Assembly: GCA_002415785.1 (NCBI GenBank)
Contig: DIAJ01000010.1
Location: 8,619 to 48,231 of the forward strand
Direction of reading: 5' to 3'
Source: Flavobacteriales bacterium UBA5081
GTDB taxonomy: Bacteria; Bacteroidota; Bacteroidia; Flavobacteriales_E; Vicingaceae
DNA length: 39,613 bases
Numbering within the stretch: position 1 is the first letter of the stretch; every line of letters begins with the position of its first letter. A program made the position numbers and the translations under genes. Under the pieces are notes generated by a model. It was not told where the DNA came from, did not search any database, and saw only the letters and a program-made list of their open reading frames with translations. Positions 1 through 8,462 of the stretch are shown piece after piece.

Positions 1-6
1 TCGGGA

Positions 7-40
7 ATGGAAAAAAGTAAAGGAAGTACATTGAAAAAAG
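7..40. repeat. Short dispersed repeat, copy 1
   Basis: This stretch, beginning ATGGAAAAAAGTAAAGG, recurs nearly unchanged at 2774-2801 (AAGTACATTG here, CAGTACCTTG there). The second copy also keeps a left arm that makes it a hairpin; here the left arm is missing or lies outside the window. It sits just beyond the stop codon of the sensor kinase. It looks like an intergenic dispersed repeat and not a coding region. Confidence 0.5.
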
Positions 41-79
41 TAGGTTAAGTTGTTAGTTTTATTAGCTGTAATCAGTGCT

Positions 80-1999
80 TTAATTTATTGGAATTTCAAT
101 TCTGCAATGAAAGCCTTTAACCGCTTCCAGATGATTAAAAAGGAGTTTTGCCTCTAATTGCTCAGCAAATAGCTCAATTAGTGTAATGCCTATTGAGTTC
201 TCCTTTTTTTCATTCAAACTTCGATCCTTTAAAATTCCATTGTCGTTGTATGCTACAACAAGCGTGTTGTCTTTAACCTTTGCCGATATATTTATTCGAG
301 TATGTTGTTTGTCAGATTTTGCATGTTTTAAACTATTGGTAATTAATTCGCAAATAATTAAACCAATGGGAATTATTCTCGAAATGTTTAATTCTACAGC
401 ATCAACTTGTTGACTTATTTCAATTTCTTTTTCAGTATTAAAAGATAAGCTTTCAATTAATCGGTCAATGTATTTGTTTAAGTCAATAGATTCGAAATCG
501 TTGTTTTGATAGATGTTTTGATGTACTAAAGCGATGCTCTGTAAACGATCTTGAGCTTGAGTAAAAACGGCAATCATGCGCTCGTCTTCTAAGTTTTCTT
601 TTTGCAAATTAAACATACTAATGAGCATTTGCAGATTATTTTTTACTCGGTGATGTACTTCTCTTAGCAAAAGTTCATTCTGACGATTCGTTTTGGAGAT
701 GGTTACAAAGGACTCTTTTAGGGCTTCGTTTTTCTCAGCTAGTTCTGCGTTTTTTTGCTGCATTTTTTTTCTGCTGCGTGCATTGTAAAAAATAATTACA
801 AATAGCAAAAGAACGATCAAACATAAACTGATGAGCAAGTAAATTAAGCGCTGTTTTTCTAAAACAACGGTTTTTACTTCATTCTTTTTCATCAAGCTCT
901 TGCGACTAATGTTTACAATACGACCTAATTGTTCTATTGACTTTCTATTATTGACAAGCATTTCTTTTTCTCGCTCTGACTTGGCATTTAGATAGTTGTT
1001 GTAGTAAGAGTAAATGGACTGAAAACGTTTGTCTTTTAACTTTAAAGCCAATATAGCTTCGTAGGCTTTTACTTTTCCGGCTCTATGCTTCGTTTCGTCA
1101 GCTACTTTTATTGCCTGACTGTAAAAGTAATTAGCTGAATCAATTTCACTTATACTTTTAAACGCATTTCCCAAAAGCATAAATGAGTTGAATAAACCTT
1201 CATTTGAATTGGCTTCGCTCAATAGTTTTATTTCTTTCTTAAGTAATGGAATGCTCGCAATAGTGTCGCCTTTCATTTGCAGCACAGAAGCAGCATTGCC
1301 AAAAGCAAAAGCGTGGAGTATTTGCTGGTGTTTCTTAAACTCCTGCTTTTTTACTTGATTAAAGTAGTAAAGTGCCGAGTCATACTCATTTTTTACTCGA
1401 TAAATAACACCTAGGTTGTTGAGTGATCGACAAAGTAAAAGAGAGTCGTTTAGTTCTTCAGAAATCCTTAAGCACTTCAGAAAGAATGCTAAACTTTCAT
1501 TTACTCGATCTTGATTTAACAACATGCTTGAGTAGGAAGAGTACAACTGATGCAGTTTTTGTTTAGAAATAGGATGATTCTCTAAATCGCCTATCATTTT
1601 CTCTAAATAGTAAAGGGCAAGGGGAGTGTTGCCAAGTCGGTTAAAGCTAATGCCTAAATAATAATTGGTCAGCATTTCTTCGTCCTTTGTTCTAAAAATC
1701 TCTTGGTCGGCTAGTTGATTAAAAATGTCAAGCGCAGCTATGTAATTAGCTTCATTGTAGAACTGCATGCCTTTTAGAATGAACTTTTCATAGGCATTTG
1801 CATTTTCAATGTTGTTGGGAAATTTTGACTCTACATCAAAAAAAACAGCAGAAAAATCAACGTTTACCGGAGCTTGATCAAGTTTTTCTTTAAGAACTAT
1901 ATCAAGTAAGCTGTCGTTTGAAAAATGAATGTTTTCTGCGCTAAGCTGCCCGAAAAACAGGATGAATACAATAAGAGGTAGCAACTTTTTGATAATCAT
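80..1999 (-). CDS. TPR-containing sensor histidine kinase (HisKA_2 type)
   Basis: Membrane sensor kinase of about 639 aa. In order: an N-terminal signal peptide (IIKKLLPLIVFILFFG), a long periplasmic region of TPR-like helices (to about residue 370), one membrane helix near residues 385-410 (LIYLLISLCLIVLLLFVI), a short coiled coil, then a dimerisation helix with EVHHRVKNNLQ (first His about 449) and a HATPase domain with the N box (ELITNSLKHA) and G boxes (NDNG, SIGITLIE). The HHRVKNN form marks the HisKA_2 family. Such kinases in Bacteroidota often act with LytTR or receiver regulators, but none is in the window; a partner could lie beyond the left edge, downstream on this strand. The frame is open to a TTG at 2020, but that TTG is the end of the promoter box TACTTTTG, so I chose the ATG at 1999, which begins the signal peptide. 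The stimulus is unknown. Confidence 0.85.
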   Translation of the reverse strand: MIIKKLLPLIVFILFFGQLSAENIHFSNDSLLDIVLKEKLDQAPVNVDFSAVFFDVESKFPNNIENANAYEKFILKGMQFYNEANYIAALDIFNQLADQEIFRTKDEEMLTNYYLGISFNRLGNTPLALYYLEKMIGDLENHPISKQKLHQLYSSYSSMLLNQDRVNESLAFFLKCLRISEELNDSLLLCRSLNNLGVIYRVKNEYDSALYYFNQVKKQEFKKHQQILHAFAFGNAASVLQMKGDTIASIPLLKKEIKLLSEANSNEGLFNSFMLLGNAFKSISEIDSANYFYSQAIKVADETKHRAGKVKAYEAILALKLKDKRFQSIYSYYNNYLNAKSEREKEMLVNNRKSIEQLGRIVNISRKSLMKKNEVKTVVLEKQRLIYLLISLCLIVLLLFVIIFYNARSRKKMQQKNAELAEKNEALKESFVTISKTNRQNELLLREVHHRVKNNLQMLISMFNLQKENLEDERMIAVFTQAQDRLQSIALVHQNIYQNNDFESIDLNKYIDRLIESLSFNTEKEIEISQQVDAVELNISRIIPIGLIICELITNSLKHAKSDKQHTRINISAKVKDNTLVVAYNDNGILKDRSLNEKKENSIGITLIELFAEQLEAKLLFNHLEAVKGFHCRIEIPIN

Positions 2000-2017
2000 C
2001 GGAAAAAAATTAGTGGG

Positions 2018-2025
2018 CAAAAGTA
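2018..2025 (-). promoter_or_regulatory. -7 promoter element of the sensor kinase
   Basis: Minus-strand TACTTTTG matches the Bacteroidota -7 consensus TAnnTTTG exactly. It ends 18 bases before the ATG at 1999, so the transcript should have a leader of only about 10 bases. No clear -33 TTG is seen at normal spacing. Confidence 0.6.
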
Positions 2026-2109
2026 ACTATTTGAGCATTAAAAATATAAAAATAGACTAATATTTATACTTCTGTAACTAAAGATACTTATAATTGAGAA
2101 TAGCGCCTG

Positions 2110-2117
2110 TAATTTTG
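2110..2117 (+). promoter_or_regulatory. -7 promoter element of the rhodanese gene
   Basis: TAATTTTG fits TAnnTTTG exactly and lies 26 bases before the ATG. It is back to back with the kinase promoter, so the two genes are divergent. Confidence 0.55.
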
Positions 2118-2143
2118 TTTCATAATTTAAAAATAGTTAGACA

Positions 2144-2467
2144 ATGTTTGAAATGTTTAGAAATGCCATGGGTTTTGGCAATGATATAGACTACAATACA
2201 CTAAAAGAAGAAGGCGCTATTGTTTTGGACGTAAGAAGTCCGATGGAGTTTAATGGCGGTCATTATGAAAAAGCCATGAATATTCCGCTTGAACAATTAG
2301 AGCAAAAAGTAAGTCAACTAAAAGATAAGAATAAACCTATTTTAACATGTTGTGTTTCCGGAGCGAGAAGCGGAACAGCTAAAAGAATTTTAGAGTCTAA
2401 AGGTTTTACAAGAGTATACAATGGCGGTAATTGGAATAGTTTGGGACAAAAAATGAAGTCCGCCTAA
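2144..2467 (+). CDS. Single-domain rhodanese-like protein
   Basis: A 107-aa cytoplasmic protein that is one rhodanese domain. The opening DVRSPMEFNGGH is the usual rhodanese start, and the active loop CVSGARSG holds the catalytic Cys70 in the CxxGxRS pattern, followed by the terminal VYNGGNW. Small rhodaneses of this kind carry or transfer persulfide sulfur (thiosulfate or protein persulfide as donor); the actual donor and acceptor are unknown. No signal peptide is visible. It is transcribed alone, divergent from the sensor kinase, and followed by a hairpin terminator. The length is normal for the family, so the assignment to the fold is firm. Confidence 0.9.
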   Translation: MFEMFRNAMGFGNDIDYNTLKEEGAIVLDVRSPMEFNGGHYEKAMNIPLEQLEQKVSQLKDKNKPILTCCVSGARSGTAKRILESKGFTRVYNGGNWNSLGQKMKSA

Positions 2468-2505
2468 CGTTTTATATTTTTTCATAAGGTTAGTTTTATT
2501 GGTTG

Positions 2506-2543
2506 AAAAGCCGGCTGAGTTTTATACGAAGTCGGCTTTTTTT
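2506..2543 (+). terminator. Rho-independent terminator after the rhodanese gene
   Basis: AAAAGCCGGCT and AGTCGGCTTTT form an 11-bp stem with one G-T pair around a 13-base loop, followed by further T residues. It begins about 40 bases after the stop codon at 2467. The A-tract before the stem could also make it work on the other strand. Confidence 0.7.
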
Positions 2544-2626
2544 AACATAGTCAGGTCTAAGAATGATATCTAGTACAAGTTTCAATATAGGTTGAACTAT
2601 ATTATAGAAAGATGGCCATTTTCATG

Positions 2627-2732
2627 ATTTAAGTTTGGAACAAACTAAATGGGGCTAATGATTGAAGAAGCTCCAAAGGAAATCTTTGGAGATCACTGAA
2701 ATCATCGCCATTTAGGAGCGGAAGACTTAAAT
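2627..2732. repeat. Nested imperfect palindrome (about 106 bases)
   Basis: Four pairs of arms are arranged concentrically: ATTTAAGT 2627-2634 with ACTTAAAT 2725-2732; CTAAATGG 2645-2652 with CCATTTAG 2708-2715; ATGATT 2658-2663 with AATCAT 2700-2705; CTCCAAAG 2671-2678 with CTTTGGAG 2684-2691 around a 5-base loop. The gaps between arms are nearly equal on both sides (10/9, 5/2, 7/8), so the whole folds as one long interrupted stem. It could be a structured RNA, an old miniature transposon, or a protein-binding cruciform. No coding frame crosses it. Confidence 0.6.
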
Positions 2733-2756
2733 TAGGAAACAGGCCTAGATTTTTTT

Positions 2757-2801
2757 GTTTACTTTTTTCATCAATGGAAAAAAGTAAAGGCAGTACCTTG
2801 A
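2757..2801. repeat. Short dispersed hairpin repeat, copy 2
   Basis: TTACTTTTTTCAT, a 2-base loop and ATGGAAAAAAGTAA form a hairpin. Its right half continues as in copy 1 at the window start. Two copies within 3 kb suggest a family dispersed through intergenic DNA. Confidence 0.5.
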
Positions 2802-2957
2802 AAACAAGTTGTTTTAGCTATCTATCGATAACTTTAGGTAAATTAATGGCTGTTAAAAAACATTACTCACTAACGTCAGGCTGTTTATAAGTCCGACATT
2901 TGCATCATTTTTGTGAAGTTCCTTTCTCTATTTTAGCAAAAAGTTGACAGTTATAAA

Positions 2958-5957
2958 ATGAAGCAATTAATTATATTTACCTTTCTAGTTTTAAGCATCT
3001 TTTCTTTCCGACCTCCTCAAAGTGAAACTCAAGCTGCTTTTTTGAGTATTCCAACACCTTGGGCTGATTCCTTGATTAAAACAATGAGCCTGGAGCAAAA
3101 AATTGGACAGTTGTTTAATGTGGCAGCTTATTCAAATAAAGATGAAGAGCATACACAAGAAGTTTTAGAGCAAATTAAAAAATACCATATCGGAGGACTC
3201 ACTTTCTTTCAAGGAACTCCTTACAAACAAGCACAATTAACCAATTTATTTCAAGACAGTTCTGCCATTCCACTAATGATTGCCATGGATGGAGAGTGGG
3301 GGCTTAGCATGCGTATTGACAGCACGATTCGCTACCCTTGGCAAATGACACTAGGAGCTGTTCAAGATGATGAGCTCATTTTTCAAATGGGCAAACAAAT
3401 TGCTGAGCAATTTAGAAGATTGGGAGTACATGTGAATTTTGCTCCGGTAGTAGATGTAAATAATAATCCTGAAAACCCGGTCATTAATGCGCGCTCTTTT
3501 GGAGAGGATAAATACAAAGTAGCTGAAAAGGGCTTGGCTTATATGCGTGGACTTCAAGCGGGAAGAGTACTGGCTTGTGCAAAACATTTTCCGGGACACG
3601 GAGATACGGATACAGACTCTCATGTGAGCTTACCTTTAGTCAACCATAGCAAGGAGCGAATCGATAGCTTAGAACTTTACCCCTTTAAACGATTAATTTC
3701 CGGTGGAGTAGGAAGTATAATGACGGCTCATCTTCATTTGCCGGCCTACATTGCTGAAAGCAACAAAGCTTCTTCCTTATCAGCAGCGGTGGTAGACACT
3801 TTACTCAAGCAAAAGTTGAACTACAACGGCTTAATTTTTACTGATGGTTTGAATATGGGAGGAGTTGCTCGCTACCAAAAGTCAGAAGAGGTCGACTTAC
3901 AAGCCATTCAGGCAGGAAACGATATTTTACTCCTTTCGAAAGATGTTCCTAAAGCTGTTGAGGCAATTAAGCTAGCTATTCAAAATGGACAAATTAGTGA
4001 AGAACAAATTCACCAATCTGCTTATAAGGTTCTTAAAGCTAAAGAATGGTTGGGTTTACATCGTGAAAAACCAGTAGAGTTGTCTAATTTATATGAAGAC
4101 TTAAACAAGCCGGATTACACTTACTTAAAGAGAAAGTTAGTGGAGAAAAGCCTCACCTTAATTCGCAATGAAAATGAGATTTTGCCGATAAAAGCCTTAA
4201 AAGGTAAACGCATAGTTTCATTAGCATTAGCTGAAGAAGGAGTTTCTTACCAAGCTTTTCAGCAAGCGCTAAATCTTTATGCAAAAGTTGATACGATGCA
4301 TTTTACTGCATTACCAGTTTCAAAGCAAAAAGCACTAATGGATACGCTTTTAACTTACGATCAGGTAATTGTTAGTTTGCATAAATCAAACAAACATCCT
4401 TGGGTGAAATTTGAAATCGACAATGAGTTTAAAAACTTTATCAATATACTTCGTTTAAAAAAGAACATAATTTTAGATGTTTTTGCTAACGCCTATTCAC
4501 TCCAAGATTTTTTAGGAGCAGATTTCGCTCAAGGCTTAATTCTTTCTTATCAGAATAGCGAAGCTTCACAAGAACTTTCTGCTCAATTAATTTTTGGAGG
4601 TATTAAAGCCGATGGGAAATTACCTGTTAGCGTTTCTTCAAAAATGAAAGCCGGTGATGGATTATTGAGCGAGAATCCTTTTCGATTAAAATATACGATG
4701 CCGCAAGATGTTGGTATTAGTTGTGAGGACATGGCTTTAATAGACTCTATTGTTTTGGAAGGAATTCGTGAAAAAGCTTATCCGGGAGCACAAGTTTTAG
4801 TAGCAAAAGAAGGCAAAGTAATTTACAACAAAAACTTTGGAAAACATACTTATGAAGGTATTAGGTCAGTTGAAACAGAAGATTTATATGATTTGGCCTC
4901 TGTTACCAAAGTTGCTTCTTCTTTATTGGCAATAATGCATTTAGAAAGCCAAGGAAAAATCTCTTTAGATGACAAATTGGGGAAACATTTAAAGTTGGTA
5001 AGGGGTACTGATTATGCTGACTTAGTATTGCGAGATATTCTGGCACATCAAGCAGGACTTCCTGCATGGATTCCTTTTTATGTAAAGACACTTCATCATG
5101 GAATGCCGAGATTTGATTTATACAGTAAAGATTCAACAAAGAATTTTTCAGTGCGAGTAGCGGAAAATATGTATATGAACAAAGCTTATGTTGACAGCAT
5201 TTACTACCGTATTTTATACAGGGCAAAAGTTTCATCCAATAAAGAATACAAATACAGCGATATCGGCTATTATCTTTTAAAATTAATGGTAGAGGAAGTT
5301 ACTAATCTGCCAATCAACGAATATGTTCAAAGGCATTTTTATCAAGACTTAGGAATGCATAGAACGACATTTCTACCAAGGAAGAAGTTTCCATTAGATG
5401 AAATTATTCCCACAGAGAATGACCAAATATTTAGGAAGCAATTGGTACATGGAGATGTCCATGATCCGGGTGCTGCCATGCTAGGAGGAGTTGGTGGTCA
5501 TGCAGGACTTTTTGGCAATGCCAATGATTTGGCGAAGCTAATGCAAATGTATTTGCAAGGAGGTGCTTACGCTGATCAAGAATACTTGAAGAAAGCGGTT
5601 GTTGAAGAGTATACAGAATGTCAGTTTTGCGAAGACAGTATTGTAAGTAATCCAAAGGAAAATAGACGTGGAGCCGGCTTTGACAAACCACAATATCACG
5701 GAGAGGTTGGACCAACTTGTGAATGCATTTCATTTGAAAGTTTTGGGCATTCCGGCTTTACCGGAACTTACGCTTGGGCAGATCCGGAAGAGGAGTTAGT
5801 GTATATTTTCTTATCCAACCGTGTTTATCCCGATGCATCTAATGGCAAATTAGTAAGCTTAAACATAAGAACGAGAATTCAAGAAAAAATTTATGAAGCA
5901 GTAGCTAATGCAAAATTTCGAGCTGCTAAAGCTTCTTTAACCGAAGATAAACGATGA
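2958..5957 (+). CDS. Fused GH3 beta-N-acetylhexosaminidase / beta-lactamase-fold serine hydrolase
   Basis: A 999-aa exported protein with two enzyme halves. After a signal peptide (IIFTFLVLSIFSF), residues about 35-375 are a family 3 glycoside hydrolase of the NagZ type: KHFPGHGDTDTDSH at 209-222 carries the Asp-His acid/base dyad of NagZ-like enzymes, and Asp296 in FTDGLNM is the expected nucleophile. A GH3 C-terminal-like domain follows to about 560. Residues about 590-980 are a class C beta-lactamase/esterase fold with SVTK (Ser648, Lys651), YSD at 766 and HSG at 931 as the third motif. NagZ enzymes remove N-acetylglucosamine from muropeptides; the serine domain may act on peptides or esters. 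The fusion is known among Bacteroidota, and cell-wall turnover in the periplasm is the likely role. Its stop overlaps the bshA start (ATGA), so the two are cotranslated. The substrate of the second half is inference. Confidence 0.88.
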   Translation: MKQLIIFTFLVLSIFSFRPPQSETQAAFLSIPTPWADSLIKTMSLEQKIGQLFNVAAYSNKDEEHTQEVLEQIKKYHIGGLTFFQGTPYKQAQLTNLFQDSSAIPLMIAMDGEWGLSMRIDSTIRYPWQMTLGAVQDDELIFQMGKQIAEQFRRLGVHVNFAPVVDVNNNPENPVINARSFGEDKYKVAEKGLAYMRGLQAGRVLACAKHFPGHGDTDTDSHVSLPLVNHSKERIDSLELYPFKRLISGGVGSIMTAHLHLPAYIAESNKASSLSAAVVDTLLKQKLNYNGLIFTDGLNMGGVARYQKSEEVDLQAIQAGNDILLLSKDVPKAVEAIKLAIQNGQISEEQIHQSAYKVLKAKEWLGLHREKPVELSNLYEDLNKPDYTYLKRKLVEKSLTLIRNENEILPIKALKGKRIVSLALAEEGVSYQAFQQALNLYAKVDTMHFTALPVSKQKALMDTLLTYDQVIVSLHKSNKHPWVKFEIDNEFKNFINILRLKKNIILDVFANAYSLQDFLGADFAQGLILSYQNSEASQELSAQLIFGGIKADGKLPVSVSSKMKAGDGLLSENPFRLKYTMPQDVGISCEDMALIDSIVLEGIREKAYPGAQVLVAKEGKVIYNKNFGKHTYEGIRSVETEDLYDLASVTKVASSLLAIMHLESQGKISLDDKLGKHLKLVRGTDYADLVLRDILAHQAGLPAWIPFYVKTLHHGMPRFDLYSKDSTKNFSVRVAENMYMNKAYVDSIYYRILYRAKVSSNKEYKYSDIGYYLLKLMVEEVTNLPINEYVQRHFYQDLGMHRTTFLPRKKFPLDEIIPTENDQIFRKQLVHGDVHDPGAAMLGGVGGHAGLFGNANDLAKLMQMYLQGGAYADQEYLKKAVVEEYTECQFCEDSIVSNPKENRRGAGFDKPQYHGEVGPTCECISFESFGHSGFTGTYAWADPEEELVYIFLSNRVYPDASNGKLVSLNIRTRIQEKIYEAVANAKFRAAKASLTEDKR

Positions 5958-7084
5958 ATATAGGAATAGTTTGTTATCCAACTTTTGGAGGTAGTGGAGT
6001 AGTGGCCACCGAATTGGGAAAAGCATTGGCGTATAAAGGTCATCATGTCCATTTTATAACCTATCAGCAACCTGTTCGATTAGATCGGTTTACGGAGAAT
6101 ATTCATTTCCATGAAGTAAATGTTTCCGACTATCCATTGTTTGATTATCCACCTTATGAGCTAGTATTGTCGAGTAAATTAGTTGATGTGGTTAAGCATG
6201 AAAAACTGGATATTTTACATGTTCATTATGCGATTCCTCATGCATCAGCAGCTTATATGGCGCAAAAAATATTAGAAGAAGAAGGCATTCGGATTCCATT
6301 CATTACGACTTTGCACGGAACTGACATTACACTTTTGGGCAAAGATAGTTCTTTTGAACCGGTGATTACCTTTGCGATCAATCAATCCGATGGAGTTACG
6401 GCTGTTTCTGAAAGCTTAAAAGCGGATACTTATGAGCATTTTAATGTAGTACGTGAAATTGATGTAATCCCCAATTTTGTATGTTTAAAAGGGAGAGAAA
6501 AAGCAGAAGTAGATAAAGAGTTAAAATCACAGTTGGCACCTAATGGTGAGTGCTTAATTGCTCATGTATCTAATTTTAGAAAGGTAAAACGCATACCGGA
6601 TGTAATTGAGGTTTTCGAGCGGATTCATCAAAAAATTCCTTCTCGTCTTATTTTAATTGGTGACGGTCCTGAGCGCCATGAGGCCGAAGCTACAGCCCGA
6701 GCAAAAGGGTTTGGCTCTGACTTGTTGGTTTTAGGTAAGTTGATTGATACTGAGCGAGTACTGTCAGCAATGGATTTGTTTTTACTTCCTTCGGAGTTTG
6801 AGAGTTTTGGTTTAGCAGCATTAGAAGCGATGTCTGCCGGGGTTCCCGTTATTTCTTCAAATACAGGCGGTATCCCTGAGGTGAATGAAAACGGCTTTTC
6901 AGGTTATTTAAGCGATGTTGGTGATGTAGAAGATATGGCGAAGAACGGACTTAAGATATTGGCGAATGATGAGACTTTGAGTCAGTTTAAACAAAATGCT
7001 TTTAAACAAGCCCAGAAGTTTGATATTAATAAAGTGCTCCCCATGTACGAGAAACTGTATCATGAGGTGATGAAAATAAATTAA
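5954..7084 (+). CDS. bshA: N-acetyl-alpha-D-glucosaminyl L-malate synthase (bacillithiol step 1)
   Basis: A GT4-family glycosyltransferase of 376 aa that joins UDP-GlcNAc to L-malate, the first step of bacillithiol synthesis, in the cytoplasm. The N-terminus MNIGIVCYPTFGGSGVVATE is the BshA signature, followed by the typical FDYPPYELVLSSKLVDV and HVHYAIPHA segments. The C-terminal nucleotide-sugar domain has GDGPER, PSEFESFGLAALEAM (the EX7E-type region) and SNTGGIPEV. Length is normal for the family. It overlaps the preceding GH3 gene by 4 bases, which suggests translational coupling. The other bacillithiol genes (bshB, bshC) are not in the window. The annotation is secure because these motifs distinguish BshA from other GT4 enzymes. 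Confidence 0.93.
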   Translation: MNIGIVCYPTFGGSGVVATELGKALAYKGHHVHFITYQQPVRLDRFTENIHFHEVNVSDYPLFDYPPYELVLSSKLVDVVKHEKLDILHVHYAIPHASAAYMAQKILEEEGIRIPFITTLHGTDITLLGKDSSFEPVITFAINQSDGVTAVSESLKADTYEHFNVVREIDVIPNFVCLKGREKAEVDKELKSQLAPNGECLIAHVSNFRKVKRIPDVIEVFERIHQKIPSRLILIGDGPERHEAEATARAKGFGSDLLVLGKLIDTERVLSAMDLFLLPSEFESFGLAALEAMSAGVPVISSNTGGIPEVNENGFSGYLSDVGDVEDMAKNGLKILANDETLSQFKQNAFKQAQKFDINKVLPMYEKLYHEVMKIN

Positions 7085-7116
7085 AAAAAATTGCTTTTAA
7101 AAGGAAGAAATTTAAT

Positions 7117-7124
7117 TACTTTTG
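7117..7124 (+). promoter_or_regulatory. -7 promoter element of tRNA-Arg
   Basis: TACTTTTG matches TAnnTTTG exactly, 11 bases before the tRNA 5' end. A TTG at 7091-7093 could be the -33 element (23-base spacer). The tRNA therefore has its own promoter and does not depend on read-through from bshA. Confidence 0.7.
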
Positions 7125-7135
7125 CACTCCAATTT

Positions 7136-7209
7136 GGCCTTGTAGCTTAACTGGATAGAGCACCGCACTACGGATGCGGAGGTTCGGGGTTCGAATCCCT
7201 GCAAGGTCA
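7136..7209 (+). tRNA. tRNA-Arg (anticodon ACG)
   Basis: A full cloverleaf of 74 bases. The acceptor stem GGCCTTG pairs with CAAGGTC with discriminator A; the D arm is GCTT...AGC. The anticodon stem is CCGCA/TGCGG with loop CTACGGA, giving anticodon ACG (A34 presumably becomes inosine and reads CGU, CGC and CGA). The T stem is CGGGG/CCCTG with loop TTCGAAT. CCA is not encoded. It is followed at once by a strong hairpin terminator. Confidence 0.96.
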
Positions 7210-7210
7210 C

Positions 7211-7242
7211 AAAAAAAGCCGGCTAACTTAGCCGGCTTTTTT
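7211..7242. terminator. Bidirectional terminator after tRNA-Arg
   Basis: A near-perfect palindrome, GCCGGCTAA / TTAGCCGGC (7218-7226, 7228-7236), is flanked by an A-tract on the left and a T-tract on the right. It can end both the tRNA transcript and the minus-strand cargo gene whose stop codon is at 7261. Confidence 0.85.
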
Positions 7243-7428
7243 ACTGGAGTATGTTTTATATTAGTTTACAATTAACTTTTTAGTGATTAATTCACCATTG
7301 TATTGTATTCTTACAAAGTAAATTCCCTTGCTCAATTGAGTTCCGTTTAGCAAATCAAAATAACTGTCTTGATTATTTTCGCTTAATTGAACAGTGCTGT
7401 TAATGAGCACTTGTCCGTTAGCATTTAT

Positions 7429-7436
7429 TAAAGCTA
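7429..7436. repeat. Target-site duplication, left copy (TAAAGCTA)
   Basis: TAAAGCTA here is repeated exactly at 8455-8462 on the other side of the insertion sequence. An 8-bp duplication is within the usual range for IS982-family elements. A 9-bp reading (TTAAAGCTA) is equally possible because the next base also matches. Confidence 0.85.
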
Positions 7437-8454
7437 ACGTGAGTTCGATTTAAGCGGCAAGCCACTTTTCCTCATCTACTTTGAAAATCGAAGGCTTTTT
7501 ATCAAAAAAAGAATATGCAATTAGTGATGATAACATGTTTGTTACAAAGTTGTTAAAACTTCTGTGTCTTGTATGCTCTATGTTACATTCATTCTTTAAA
7601 AAATCATTAATTGACTCTATAATAACTCTTTTCCTAAGCATTATCTTGTCATTCATGAGCATCAAGCAATTTTTCATGTTCTTTCTAATTTTTGTAACTA
7701 AATGAACGCCATCTACAAACAGCTGTTCAAATAGATCCTTGCTAATATACCCCTTATCTCCAAAGAGCTTTCCAAAAACGCGATTATGAAAGTTTTTATC
7801 TTTTAGCGGCTCACGATCGTCAACATTTCCCGGGGTTAACATAAAATCTAAAATTTCACCTTTGTCGTTTGAAATTAAGTGAAGCTTAAAGCCAAAGAAC
7901 CAGCCAATTGAACATTGTCCTTTTTGTGCAATGTCTTTAAAGGTTTTATGTTGTTTTTCTCGTTTAATATGACACACTCTTAAAGGAGTAGAATCAATGA
8001 AAGATATTCCTGTACAGTCTCCTAGACAACATGTTTTTAAAAACAAAGCCATTGGTAATAATGCTTTTTGTTGGAGCTCAACAAAACGATTATAAGATAC
8101 TGTTTCAGGGAACTCACTCTTTAAGTGAATTTTAACGAAGTAGATATAAAAAGTCTTTAGTTTTCTAAAACCACTTAAATGAAACAGAGTTAGAATGCAA
8201 ATTACCTCACTGTCAGTTAACTTAAATTTCCTATTTCTTCTTTTTAAGCCATTTTCTTGAGAAAGAAGGTGTCCCTCCTTAGTCTTTTCAAGTTCTTTGC
8301 AGAATTCGTCTATAATGAAGTAAATTTCGGTAATTTTATGTGAGTATTTCATAGCAGAATTTTTAGTTATTTATTTATCATTCAGACTATTAAAATACTA
8401 AAAATTCTGCTATTTTCTTTAAAAAAGTATACTTTTTTTATATCGAACTCACGT
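7437..8454 (-). mobile_element. IS982-family insertion sequence, complete (1,018 bp)
   Basis: The ends carry 13-bp perfect inverted repeats ACGTGAGTTCGAT (7437-7449 and the complement at 8442-8454). The element holds one transposase gene that nearly fills it and is flanked by identical 8-bp target duplications. The size is typical of the family. The perfect ends, perfect duplication and intact transposase point to a recent insertion. It lies in the sorting-domain coding region of a T9SS cargo gene, with its transposase in the same direction as that gene. Confidence 0.93.
7450..8352 (-). CDS. IS982-family transposase
   Basis: A 300-aa DDE transposase that cuts and rejoins the element's own ends. 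The N-terminal half is helical with a likely DNA-binding region (KLTDSEVICILTLFHLSGFR). The catalytic domain shows the three blocks of the family: FIDSTPLRVCH with the first Asp, FGDKGYIS with the second Asp, and IESINDFLKN with the final Glu, followed by the diagnostic EHTRHRS. The length is normal and there is no frameshift, so it is likely active. Its stop codon lies directly at the inner edge of the left inverted repeat. No exact TAnnTTTG box precedes it. Confidence 0.95.
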   Translation of the reverse strand: MKYSHKITEIYFIIDEFCKELEKTKEGHLLSQENGLKRRNRKFKLTDSEVICILTLFHLSGFRKLKTFYIYFVKIHLKSEFPETVSYNRFVELQQKALLPMALFLKTCCLGDCTGISFIDSTPLRVCHIKREKQHKTFKDIAQKGQCSIGWFFGFKLHLISNDKGEILDFMLTPGNVDDREPLKDKNFHNRVFGKLFGDKGYISKDLFEQLFVDGVHLVTKIRKNMKNCLMLMNDKIMLRKRVIIESINDFLKNECNIEHTRHRSFNNFVTNMLSSLIAYSFFDKKPSIFKVDEEKWLAA

Positions 8455-8462
8455 TAAAGCTA
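8455..8462. repeat. Target-site duplication, right copy (TAAAGCTA)
   Basis: Identical to 7429-7436; see that entry. Confidence 0.85.

Larger units (their letters stand above)
2544..2957. other. Gene-free stretch before the GH3 gene
   Basis: No convincing open frame on either strand. It contains the nested palindrome at 2627-2732 and the dispersed hairpin repeat at about 2757-2801, both described separately. The remaining 150 bases before the ATG at 2958 must hold the promoter for the GH3-bshA operon, but no exact TAnnTTTG box could be picked with confidence; CATTTTTG about 45 bases before the start has one mismatch. Confidence 0.5.

Noticed and set aside
2000..2020. TTG start for the sensor kinase
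   Set aside because: The TTG is the last part of the promoter box TACTTTTG, so it would lie upstream of the transcription start.
7136..7260. tRNA-Arg as the attachment site of an integrated element
   Set aside because: No second copy of the tRNA 3' end and no integrase are seen nearby; the adjacent insertion sequence has its own target duplication in the cargo gene.
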